A DNA stretch of 5,096 nt from Planctomycetaceae bacterium (GTDB lineage Bacteria; Planctomycetota; Planctomycetia; Planctomycetales; Planctomycetaceae): the NCBI GenBank assembly GCA_947479075.1, contig CANJZR010000313.1, forward strand, positions 1 through 5,096, read 5' to 3'. Under the pieces are notes generated by a model. That model was not told where the DNA came from and did not search any database. It worked only from the letters and a program-made list of their open reading frames with translations. Made by a program: the position numbers and the translations under genes. Positions 1 through 5,096 of this stretch are shown piece after piece. How positions within the stretch are numbered: position 1 is the first letter of the stretch; the number at the start of each line of letters is the position of its first letter.

Positions 1-221
1 ATCAACTGCACAGCCTTCGCCACCGAGAGCGTCGATGGCAGCGACACCAGGTGATGAACTTGATCGGCAACCCCGCCCACTTTGATCGCCCGTATCTTAT
101 TCTCGCGAGCGATTCCACTGAGGTATGGCCATAACCGTTCCTGGAGTTCCGTTGTAATAAATGGGCGTCGGTCCTTCGTGCTGAAGACGATGTGCATCAG
201 GCAACTGACGAATGAGTGCAT
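1..221 (-). CDS. IS200-like / REP-associated Y1 transposase, N-terminal part (cut by window edge)
   Basis: Only the first 73 codons are visible; the frame stays open to base 1. The protein begins MHSFVSCLMHIVFSTKDRRP and continues with ELQERLWPYLSGIARE, a GGVAD segment and LPSTLSVAKAVQLI. This order is typical of the short single-domain Y1 (HUH) transposases of the IS200/REP-associated group, usually about 150 residues. These enzymes cut and join single-stranded DNA at hairpins through a C-terminal tyrosine, which lies outside the window. The metal-binding HUH motif, normally D-H-V-H-L-L here, reads D53-Q54-V55-H56-H57-L58, so the first histidine is a glutamine. The ATG is well supported: GGAGG lies at 227-231 on the minus strand, 5 bases before it. 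A palindromic repeat cassette starts 30 bp upstream. The family call is firm. Whether the enzyme is active is doubtful because of Q54, and whether the rest of the gene is intact cannot be seen. Confidence 0.85.
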   Translation of the reverse strand, partial: MHSFVSCLMHIVFSTKDRRPFITTELQERLWPYLSGIARENKIRAIKVGGVADQVHHLVSLPSTLSVAKAVQL

Positions 222-250
222 TGGCCCCTCCGCAACAGTTTCTTATCTTT

Positions 251-339
251 GTCCCGCCAGGGACATCCGAAAATAGCCCACCGATTTATCGGTGGGTAGC
301 CAAGTCTATGTTTGAACCAGTCCCGTCAGGGACGAAAGA
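251..339 (+). repeat. Left arm of the repeat cassette
   Basis: The arm contains the outer palindrome (251-264, GTCCC/GGGAC arms around GCCA), the linker GAAAATAG (269-276), the 20-bp palindrome (277-296), a diverged 23-bp linker (297-319), and the inner palindrome GTCCCGTCAGGGAC (320-333) with the trailing GAAAGA (334-339). The 28-base block 269-296 is repeated exactly, in inverse orientation, at 447-474. Confidence 0.85.
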
Positions 340-402
340 CTGGTGCGCCTCGATAATCTTTCTCGACCGAACAACGAGATTGGCTGATAACAACCAAGGA
401 CC

Positions 403-492
403 TCTTTCGTCCCTGACGGGACTGCATGGGTGGTATCGCTCATTGTCCCACCGATAAATCGGTGGGCTATTTTCAATCGTCCCTGGCGGGAC
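403..492 (-). repeat. Right arm of the repeat cassette
   Basis: This is the mirror copy of 251-339. The inner palindrome is at 409-422 with its GAAAGA flank at 403-408 (minus strand), the 20-bp palindrome is at 447-466, GAAAATAG is at 467-474 (minus strand), and the outer palindrome is at 479-492. The outer hairpin extends here to 7-bp arms, TCGTCCC at 477-483 and GGGACGA at 488-494, around TGGC. That makes it the most stable short hairpin of the set. Confidence 0.85.
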
Positions 493-513
493 GAAATGAA
501 CCACAGACAGAGA

Positions 514-1761
514 TCAATCCTTCAACCGATACAGCTGCTCCCCCGCCTTCCAGACAAGAAGGATGCCTTCATCTTCGCGGCCCGCATAGTCATCGAGATT
601 AATCGTCGCGGGGTCGCGATAGCCGAGGTTGATCGACTTACAGACCGACTCGGGGACCTTCGAGGCGAGGGTCACCTGCACGCGGCACTTCTCCACGCCG
701 TTCTCAAAAGTCCCGTCACCACGCACATGCGTCGAGTGGGCCAGCACGCCCCACGGGTAATCCTTGAACTTGTCCCACTGCTTGATGAAGTAGTCGCGGC
801 AGTGGTAACCGACTTTCATCAGGTTCTCACCGTGCGTCAGCGAAATCTCATCCAGGTGCGGGGCGTAGATAATCAGCTCGCCGCCATCGGCAACCACCGG
901 CTCCAGCTTGTACATGCACTTCCCGGCGGTCCACAGCTCGTCATACATCTTGGGAGCGCACGACAGCACCGTCTTGAATGGCTTGTCCATCCGCTTGATG
1001 TGGACAGTTCCGGAGAGATCGGCCGCATCGCTCCACGCCTTCTCCGGCTTGTCGTAAAACAGCCCATGCAGGCGAGCTGTACCATCACTCGTCACGACGA
1101 AGGTGAGCGCCCGCTTCTCCTTCTGAATCATGTCCGCAGCCATGTTCACGACATCGCGGACCGGCGTACTCTTCACCCCAATGATCCCGACATTGGTGAT
1201 CAGTGCCCCGAGCCAGTGGAAGAAGTTCAGCAGGTCGGGCCCCGAAATCCCCGGGAAGAAGTACTTGTTTCCTCCGGAAAACCCCACCACCTCATGCGGG
1301 AAGACCGGGCCGAGGACCATCAGCTGGTCGTAATCCTGAATCCGCTTGTTGATCTGAACCGGAACAACCTTCGAGAGCAGCCCGTTCGAGGCCTTCGCGG
1401 TGTCCTCTTCGGTGAGCGTTCCGAGGGTGATCAAGGCTTCCGGGTTGTCCCACTCGTGGTTGTAGAACTCGGTCTGGTAGAACAGTCGCATCCGCTCCAT
1501 ATCATCGATACCGAGCAGCTTGCAGATCTGGGCCTCGGACATCGGCTTGTGCGTCCCGAGCGCGATCATCACATCGAGAGCGGCAACATGTGGCTTGATG
1601 TGCGTGAACAGCGCATCCCACAACAGCGGCAGCGGAGCGGTGCGGGTCGCGTCAGGCACAATCAGGAGAATTCGTTTTCCGGCCACATCCGCGATCGGGA
1701 CATTCTTGCGAATCCACTCACGCACTTCGTTGTCGGTGAGAATCGGAGCTGTGGTCGTCAT
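514..1761 (-). CDS. LarA-family (DUF2088) nickel-pincer racemase/epimerase homologue
   Basis: This 415-residue cytoplasmic protein matches LarA in length and motif order; it has no signal peptide. LarA enzymes interconvert the stereoisomers of lactate or related 2-hydroxy acids by hydride transfer to a nickel-pincer nucleotide cofactor. Visible motifs are D37-A-T-R40 (phosphate/substrate loop, LarA D72/R75), ALGTH at 67-71, H102 in NHEWD, H156 in PHEVVGFSGGNK, K166 and H182. The spacings H156-K166 (10) and K166-H182 (16) equal those of LarA H174, K184 and H200, so the cofactor-attachment lysine and the nickel-binding histidine appear intact. The C-terminal WTAGK (277-281) keeps the LarA K298 equivalent but has T278 where LarA has Q295. 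The substrate may therefore not be lactate; characterised homologues act on several hydroxy acids. No larB, larC or larE gene is in view. A possible small membrane-protein gene lies 48 bp upstream on the same strand. The Shine-Dalgarno is weak (AGGA about 11-12 bases upstream). Confidence 0.87.
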   Translation of the reverse strand: MTTTAPILTDNEVREWIRKNVPIADVAGKRILLIVPDATRTAPLPLLWDALFTHIKPHVAALDVMIALGTHKPMSEAQICKLLGIDDMERMRLFYQTEFYNHEWDNPEALITLGTLTEEDTAKASNGLLSKVVPVQINKRIQDYDQLMVLGPVFPHEVVGFSGGNKYFFPGISGPDLLNFFHWLGALITNVGIIGVKSTPVRDVVNMAADMIQKEKRALTFVVTSDGTARLHGLFYDKPEKAWSDAADLSGTVHIKRMDKPFKTVLSCAPKMYDELWTAGKCMYKLEPVVADGGELIIYAPHLDEISLTHGENLMKVGYHCRDYFIKQWDKFKDYPWGVLAHSTHVRGDGTFENGVEKCRVQVTLASKVPESVCKSINLGYRDPATINLDDYAGREDEGILLVWKAGEQLYRLKD

Positions 1762-1809
1762 GTGAAGCAGTGTCCTGGAGGGCGATCCGCAGAGGAACAG
1801 CTGGAAAAA

Positions 1810-1917
1810 TCAGCGACGCGTGTAGGCCCATGCCAGCCAGCACAGAACTGGCAGCAGCACGAAAATCAGCAGACCGGCAATCAGGTTTGAACGCCAACTG
1901 TCAGGCCAACGTGCCAT
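1810..1917 (-). CDS. Possible 35-residue single-pass membrane protein
   Basis: An ATG frame at 1917 encodes 35 residues and ends in TGA at 1810-1812. The N-terminus MARWPDSWRSN is polar. It is followed by a hydrophobic segment, roughly residues 12-31, rich in Leu, Ile, Val and Ala, and the protein ends YTRR. This is the shape of a one-helix membrane protein with a positively charged C-terminus. The gene lies 48 bp upstream of the LarA-like start on the same strand, so the two could share a transcript. The frame is closed by TAA a few codons before the ATG. The ribosome-binding site is weak (GGA in CTGGAATCCC). I recognise no family, and chance cannot be excluded for a frame this short. The hydrophobic stretch and position argue for it. 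Confidence 0.4.
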   Translation of the reverse strand: MARWPDSWRSNLIAGLLIFVLLPVLCWLAWAYTRR

Positions 1918-2132
1918 GGGATTCCAGCAAATCAGGAGTTACGAATCGAGCCTGACGCATTCTGACAGGGAATAGAGCAGCAGCAAGGGAACAGGGGGCC
2001 CGACGCATGCAGCAGCCATCACCGGTCCGCTTTCAGCCATCGTGGAACGATTTTTCGAAGTTGGGACCAGTCGATTCTGATAGCATGAATCTCCGTGTGT
2101 GACCGTTTGACACAGCGAGACGGGAGTTCCCC
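1918..2132. other. Divergent intergenic region, presumed promoters
   Basis: The stretch separates the minus-strand LarA-like unit from the plus-strand DUF1598 gene, so promoters for both should lie here. I find no convincing paired -35/-10 boxes. TTGACA at 2107-2112 is too close to the start codon to be the -35 of that gene. A weak extended -10-like TGATAGCAT at 2078-2086 is the best candidate on the plus strand. A 33-codon minus-strand frame (start near 2040) has no recognisable features. No repeat or RNA gene was seen. Confidence 0.5.
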
Positions 2133-3485
2133 ATGTCGGTCCGGGTTTCGATACGCTTCATCGGCTTGTGCCTGATCATCAGTCTGCTCAATGGTCGCAT
2201 GAGTGTTGCACAGATCGGAGTTGGTGGGGGGGCTGGTGGTGTCGGTGTCGGAGGAATTCGCATTGACGCGGAAGGCCTCGTGTCGGCCCTGGCTCCGCTC
2301 AAGGAGACCCCCGCAGCTGCCAAGAAGCGACAGGCGGCCTATGAGAAGTCACCACTCGCCGAACTGTTGGGTAGGTCGTCGGCCGCTCGACGGGTCTCGT
2401 TGAAACAACTCGACGAGTTGTTGACTTCCACGCTCCAATCGGGTGGTGAGATCCCCCCGGAGTTGAAGTATCTCGCCGGGCTGACTCGAATCGATTACGT
2501 CGTTGTAGATCGCGAGAATAACGACCTGGCCATCGTCGGCCCCGCAGAAGGCTTCATCCCCGATGCACAAGGTCGTATGCGAGGCATCAATACCGGGCGT
2601 CCTGTATTGAACCTGGAGGACCTGCTGGTTGCCTGGCGGACGGTCGCATCGAATCACACTTCAGTCACGTGTTCTATTGACCCGACTCCCGAGGGGATCG
2701 CCGCATTCAATGCGTTCGCCAGCCAGAATCTGGTGGCCAAGCCTAACACGGTGGGCAAGCTGTTCGACACCATGGCAAAAAGGCTCGGGCGCCAGGTGAT
2801 CAGCGTCAACGGTGTCCCCAAGCATACTCACTTCGCCATGGCGCTGGTCGAAGCCGACCTGCGTATGAAGCGTATCGCTCTGGGCAAGGACCCCTCCCTG
2901 GTGAAGGGCGTGACGAGTCAGCTGCAGTTCCAACGCTCGGGTGGCAGCACTCTCAGTCGGTGGTGGTTTACACCGTTGTACGATCCGATTCAGGCCAATG
3001 AGGACCGTTCTCTCTTCCGGCTGTCGGGGCAACGGCTCCAGCTGCTGGCTCAGGACGAGTTCACCAACTCGCAGGGTAACCGAGCGAAAGCCCCCTTCAC
3101 GAAACAAGGCAGCAACCAGTTCGCCCGGCAATTCACAGACCATATTCCCGAACTGGCGATTGCTCATCCGGTCTTCGCGGAGTTGCAAAACCTGTTCGAC
3201 TGGATGGTTGTCTGTACCTTGATTCGCAATCAGCAGCTGGATGAGTCGGTCCACTGGCAACCATCCGCCCTTGGTAACACTGCCCAACTCGCGACGCAGG
3301 CCTACCCTTCCCCCGATGGTGTCGATGCGGTGGCGATGACCAACCGTGTCGGCCAGACTGTATTTGGTCTGGTGGGTGGGGTTGAGCTCAACGCGACGGA
3401 AGTAGTCTTACAGACGGCTCGCCTCGAAGCGGCCCCGCTTCACGCTATTCCGGCCAGACACGCCTCTCGCCCGTGGAACGACTGA
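2133..3485 (+). CDS. Secreted DUF1598-domain protein (planctomycete family)
   Basis: This 450-residue protein starts with a signal peptide: basic residues at 4 and 8, a hydrophobic core at about 9-19, and a likely cut after SVA at 24-26. A glycine-rich stretch (about 29-41) follows, then a charged helical region (about 52-101). The DUF1598 core follows. Its recognisable elements are GLTRIDYVVVDRENNDLAIV (about 116-135), GPAEGF (136-141), a GRPVLNLEDLLVAWR segment (156-169) and CSIDPTPEGIAAF (180-192). A second conserved part near the C-terminus runs from YDPIQ through LSGQRLQLLAQDEF to HPVFAELQNLFDW. The family is abundant in Planctomycetes and has no known reaction; I see no catalytic motif. 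The protein should leave the cytoplasm through Sec. The ATG is supported by GGAG at 2123-2126, 6 bases upstream. The gene stands alone on its strand and ends facing the channel-like gene. The family call is recalled from the conserved phrases, not searched. Confidence 0.8.
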   Translation: MSVRVSIRFIGLCLIISLLNGRMSVAQIGVGGGAGGVGVGGIRIDAEGLVSALAPLKETPAAAKKRQAAYEKSPLAELLGRSSAARRVSLKQLDELLTSTLQSGGEIPPELKYLAGLTRIDYVVVDRENNDLAIVGPAEGFIPDAQGRMRGINTGRPVLNLEDLLVAWRTVASNHTSVTCSIDPTPEGIAAFNAFASQNLVAKPNTVGKLFDTMAKRLGRQVISVNGVPKHTHFAMALVEADLRMKRIALGKDPSLVKGVTSQLQFQRSGGSTLSRWWFTPLYDPIQANEDRSLFRLSGQRLQLLAQDEFTNSQGNRAKAPFTKQGSNQFARQFTDHIPELAIAHPVFAELQNLFDWMVVCTLIRNQQLDESVHWQPSALGNTAQLATQAYPSPDGVDAVAMTNRVGQTVFGLVGGVELNATEVVLQTARLEAAPLHAIPARHASRPWND

Positions 3486-3501
3486 GCCGACCTGGTCTCC
3501 C

Positions 3502-3543
3502 CATTTCGGAGCCAAGACTGCCACTCATCAAGCTTCCGAAATG
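3502..3543. terminator. Inverted repeat between convergent genes, candidate two-way terminator
   Basis: CATTTCGGA (3502-3510) and TCCGAAATG (3535-3543) form a perfect 9-bp stem with a 24-base loop. It fills the 59-bp gap between the stop of the DUF1598 gene (3485) and the TAA of the channel-like gene (3545-3547). Position suggests a shared terminator or transcript-end hairpin. The loop is long and neither side carries a T-run, so it is not a classical intrinsic terminator. Confidence 0.4.
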
Positions 3544-3544
3544 A

Positions 3545-3943
3545 TTATGAACCAGAGCGAGCGGAGGGTGGGCGCGACACAGCGCTGACAGCTTCGTCTT
3601 CGTCATCATCTTCCAGATGAAAATGATGTAACCAGCGATGCATGATCGGAGCCAGCATTATGGTCACGATCGTCAGGAAGGCAATGCCGCTATAGAGCGC
3701 ATAAAACGTCGCGAACAGTTTTCCTCCCGTGGTCTGCATCTGATCCACCGGCCCCATCCCGGTCAGGATCATTGACGCATTCAATATCGAGTCGACCCAG
3801 CCAATATTCTCGAAGTAATGGTACCCCGCACTGCCAAAGGCGAGCGAAAACGCCACGACCAGAAGTGTGATCCCAAAACTGCGTCCCATCCGCATCAGAA
3901 ATGCGTATCGCGACAACAGGTCATCGTTTCGCCGCTCAAACAT
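3545..3943 (-). CDS. Small membrane protein with a potassium-channel-like pore domain (altered filter)
   Basis: From the ATG at 3943 the protein has 132 residues. A basic N-terminus (FERRNDD, RMGR) leads to helix 1 (about 21-39). Then comes a re-entrant-like segment, WVDSILNASMIL (49-60) with TGMGP (61-65), and helix 2 (about 76-100). The tail is HRWLHHFH followed by EDDDEDE (102-117). The order helix, pore helix, filter, helix is that of two-helix ion channels. TGMGP lines up with the VGYGD filter: both glycines are kept, Y is M and D is P. Whether it conducts potassium, another ion or nothing is open. An upstream TTG at 4012 would add 23 residues lying inside the preceding gene; the ATG is preferred because it overlaps that gene's stop by only 8 bases (ATGTTTGA), which suggests translational coupling. 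The His-rich then acidic tail could bind metal, an inference only. Fold is likely, function unknown. Confidence 0.65.
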   Translation of the reverse strand: MFERRNDDLLSRYAFLMRMGRSFGITLLVVAFSLAFGSAGYHYFENIGWVDSILNASMILTGMGPVDQMQTTGGKLFATFYALYSGIAFLTIVTIMLAPIMHRWLHHFHLEDDDEDEAVSAVSRPPSARSGS

Positions 3944-4766
3944 GTTTGCGATCTCGTGGAGGTTGAGGAGGGACAGCGGACGAATCACGCAGGGCTTCCA
4001 CTCGCGAGACAAACTCTTCGGGCATCCCCGATCTCAATCGAGCCTCCCGCTGGAAATCGTCCCCGTACGACTTGCCAGCATTCATCGGCCATTTCAAGTG
4101 AGTACAAAACGCCTCCCACTCGGTTTCCGTCGGATTCTTAAGCGTTTTCAACCAATGCATGCCAAACGAGACATGTTCGATTTCATCCTCATGAATGCGA
4201 CGCATCAGAGCGGCACTCCGCGGATCACTGACAGCGAGGAAAGCTCTCTCGAGTTCAAGTGAGTGATCGAGGTTACGGGCCTCGAACACCAGTGGCAGCA
4301 CGGCAATGTAATCGAGCAGGTTGTCGAACGTCCGTGTCTGTTTCCAGATGTAACAATTGACCGGCAGTTCACCAAACTCCAGCCCCAGCCGGGACGCCCG
4401 CTCCATGTGCATTCGTGTGTGCCTCTGCTCATCAGCCATCACACGGGCGATCCCGGCCCGAAACTCCGCCGGGGCATCGGGAAACGCCAGCAGCACCCAC
4501 GCCATGACCTCGAGAGCCTGCAACTCGTGATTGGCCATGATGTGGTGGGCCACCGCCCGTTTCCCCTCCTCGGACAGAGCCAGAGGATGCGGCATCGATG
4601 GCGTGGTCCGGGGAGCTGCGAACTGCAGATTCGCCGGGCGTGAAGGGACCTCCACCCGCAGCGGCTCGCCAGGGCTCCTGTCCTCAATGCCGCCCGCCAA
4701 CGGCTCCAGCTTGGACGCGATCAGAGGCGTCAGCAGGATGCGTTCCGCAAAAGCTCGCAACTCCAT
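3936..4766 (-). CDS. DUF455 ferritin-like di-iron protein
   Basis: The 276-residue protein matches the DUF455 family, which belongs to the ferritin-like superfamily and is related to the di-iron tRNA hydroxylase MiaE. Numbering from MELRAF, the metal set is visible: E81 in MANHELQALE, E113 and H116 in DEQRH, E162 in LVFEARNLDH, and E195 and H198 in EDEIEH. This is the full E, ExxH, E, ExxH pattern of a four-helix di-iron site, so an iron-dependent oxidase, hydroxylase or oxygen-reacting role is likely; no substrate is established for the family. The protein appears cytoplasmic. I chose the ATG at 4766, which fits the family's usual MELR start and has TGAG 8 bases upstream. A GTG at 4772 would add two residues. 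The C-terminus is Pro-, Arg- and Lys-rich. Its stop overlaps the start of the channel-like gene, so the two form an operon. Confidence 0.85.
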   Translation of the reverse strand: MELRAFAERILLTPLIASKLEPLAGGIEDRSPGEPLRVEVPSRPANLQFAAPRTTPSMPHPLALSEEGKRAVAHHIMANHELQALEVMAWVLLAFPDAPAEFRAGIARVMADEQRHTRMHMERASRLGLEFGELPVNCYIWKQTRTFDNLLDYIAVLPLVFEARNLDHSLELERAFLAVSDPRSAALMRRIHEDEIEHVSFGMHWLKTLKNPTETEWEAFCTHLKWPMNAGKSYGDDFQREARLRSGMPEEFVSRVEALRDSSAVPPQPPRDRKHV

Positions 4767-4813
4767 CAGCACATCTCAGAAAACGAGTTCACCCACTTCA
4801 TGAACCCGCAGTG

Positions 4814-4830
4814 TCCCCCATCAAGGGGGA
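4814..4830. repeat. Short GC-rich hairpin upstream of the DUF455 gene
   Basis: TCCCCC (4814-4819) and GGGGGA (4825-4830) form a perfect 6-bp stem closing a 5-base loop (ATCAA). It lies 47 bp upstream of the DUF455 start, in the divergent gap, and would be in that gene's 5' leader if transcription starts further upstream. No T-run follows on either strand. Confidence 0.45.
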
Positions 4831-4921
4831 ATCGTCTACTCAGGCTTCTGATCTCCAAGAATTACGGACGCTTCTGTCTACCGCATCCCCCTCTCGACAG
4901 AGCGAAATTTGTCTCCGAAAT

Positions 4922-4930
4922 TGCTACAAT
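4922..4930 (+). promoter_or_regulatory. Extended -10 promoter candidate for the gene at 4975
   Basis: TGCTACAAT matches the extended -10 consensus TGnTATAAT at all but one position. No -35 box lies at the usual 16-18 bp; extended -10 promoters often lack one. A start about 7 bases downstream would give a leader of roughly 38 bases before the ATG at 4975. Confidence 0.4.
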
Positions 4931-4974
4931 TCGATCTCCCACCCCAATGCCCACCTTGCCCCCCGGAGTCCCCC

Positions 4975-5096
4975 ATGCCCCGCCTGATCCTGAGTTCACT
5001 AGCTGCACTTCTACTTGCATCTGGAATCACTACAGCCGCGCCCCCGAAGACCATTAAGGTCGGACAGAGCCCGGAGAGTGTCTGTCGCGGTTGGGG
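4975..5096 (+). CDS. Secreted protein, N-terminal part (cut by window edge)
   Basis: The frame opens with ATG at 4975 and runs off the window after 40 codons. It encodes a clear signal peptide: MPR, a Leu/Ala-rich core ending LLLASG, then ITTAA with a likely cut near residue 22. The mature start is rich in Pro and Lys and reads KTIKVGQSPESVCRGW. The SPESVCRGW phrase resembles the first blade of SMP-30/gluconolactonase-type beta-propeller proteins (SPES followed by a GxDG turn), but too little is visible to assign a family. The start is supported by GGAG at 4965-4968, 6 bases upstream, and by the extended -10 candidate at 4922-4930. The gene is transcribed away from the DUF455 operon. Confidence 0.7.
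   Translation, partial: MPRLILSSLAALLLASGITTAAPPKTIKVGQSPESVCRGW

Larger units (their letters stand above)
251..492. repeat. Compound inverted-repeat cassette (REP/REPIN-like)
   Basis: Two arms of about 90 bp face each other around a unique spacer (340-402). Each arm carries three palindromes in mirror order: an outer GTCCCGCCAGGGAC, a 20-bp CCCACCGATTTATCGGTGGG, and an inner GTCCCGTCAGGGAC followed by GAAAGA. The palindromes are identical between the arms once one arm is reverse-complemented. The sequence between the 20-mer and the inner 14-mer has diverged and differs by one base in length (23 against 24 bp). Conserved hairpins with free linkers suggest selection or recognition at the hairpins themselves. 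The cassette lies between the start of a REP-type transposase and the 3' end of the LarA-like gene, so a REPIN-like transposase target is the simplest reading. Short open frames across it only translate the repeat (FVPPGT, SPPIYRW) and are not genes. The hairpins could also stop or protect the LarA-like transcript, whose stop codon is 21 bp away, but no T-run follows them. Confidence 0.85.

Noticed and set aside
251..492. CRISPR array
   Set aside because: The repeats alternate between types and orientations and have unequal spacing. There are no direct repeats with uniform spacers and no cas genes.
212..504. Two short frames (plus and minus) translating FVPPGT and SPPIYRW
   Set aside because: Both simply translate the palindromic repeats; the shared peptide comes from the inverted repeat, not from a gene.
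430..1890. A 486-codon plus-strand open frame across the LarA-like gene
   Set aside because: It is antisense to a clear LarA homologue, is rich in Arg, His, Val and Gln as expected from reverse-strand reading of a GC-biased gene, and has no recognisable domain.
2039..2055. Plus-strand intrinsic terminator (ATCGT-GGA-ACGAT then TTTT)
   Set aside because: The stem is only 5 bp and AU-rich at its ends, the T-run is short, and no plus-strand gene lies upstream of it.
2107..2112. TTGACA as a -35 box for the DUF1598 gene
   Set aside because: A -10 box at normal spacing would fall at about the start codon (2133), leaving no leader for the Shine-Dalgarno that is clearly present.
2661..3287. A 208-codon minus-strand open frame inside the DUF1598 gene
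   Set aside because: It is the antisense shadow of a well-supported gene, with no motif, ribosome site or neighbours to support it.
3944..4012. Upstream TTG start adding 23 residues to the channel-like protein
   Set aside because: The extra residues lie within the DUF455 coding region and use a rare start; the ATG at 3943 gives the usual short overlap.

Overview
The window most likely comes from a planctomycete chromosome (Planctomycetaceae/Rubinisphaera-Gimesia-like). The main evidence is a secreted DUF1598 protein, a family known to me essentially only from Planctomycetes. The moderately high GC content, short loosely packed operons and many secreted or small proteins of unknown role fit this. 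The placement is an inference from gene content, not from a marker gene.

Layout. Bases 1-221 (minus) hold the start of a single-domain IS200-like Y1/HUH transposase of the REP-associated type, cut by the window edge. About 30 bp upstream of it, bases 251-492 form a compact repeat cassette. It is a large inverted repeat whose two arms each carry three smaller palindromes in mirror order. This looks like the repeat doublet (REPIN-like unit) that such transposases accompany. Bases 514-1761 (minus) encode a LarA-type (DUF2088) nickel-pincer racemase/epimerase homologue. A possible 35-residue single-pass membrane protein (1810-1917, minus) lies just upstream of it. A divergent intergenic stretch (1918-2132) leads to the DUF1598 secreted protein (2133-3485, plus).

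That gene converges on a two-gene minus-strand operon, with a 9-bp inverted repeat between the two stop codons. The operon runs from a DUF455 ferritin-like di-iron protein (3936-4766) into a small two-helix membrane protein shaped like a potassium-channel pore domain with an altered filter (3545-3943). The two genes overlap by 8 bases. At the right edge a plus-strand gene for a secreted protein begins at 4975 and runs off the window. An extended -10 promoter candidate sits in front of it.

How the parts may work together. The transposase and repeat cassette form one mobile-repeat module. The DUF455 and channel-like genes are probably translationally coupled and may share a process. The LarA homologue stands without the larB/larC/larE cofactor genes in view, so its cofactor would have to be made elsewhere. 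The parts most worth a second look are the repeat cassette next to a transposase with an altered HUH motif, and the DUF455/channel-like pair. I see no CRISPR array, rRNA, tRNA or defence system.
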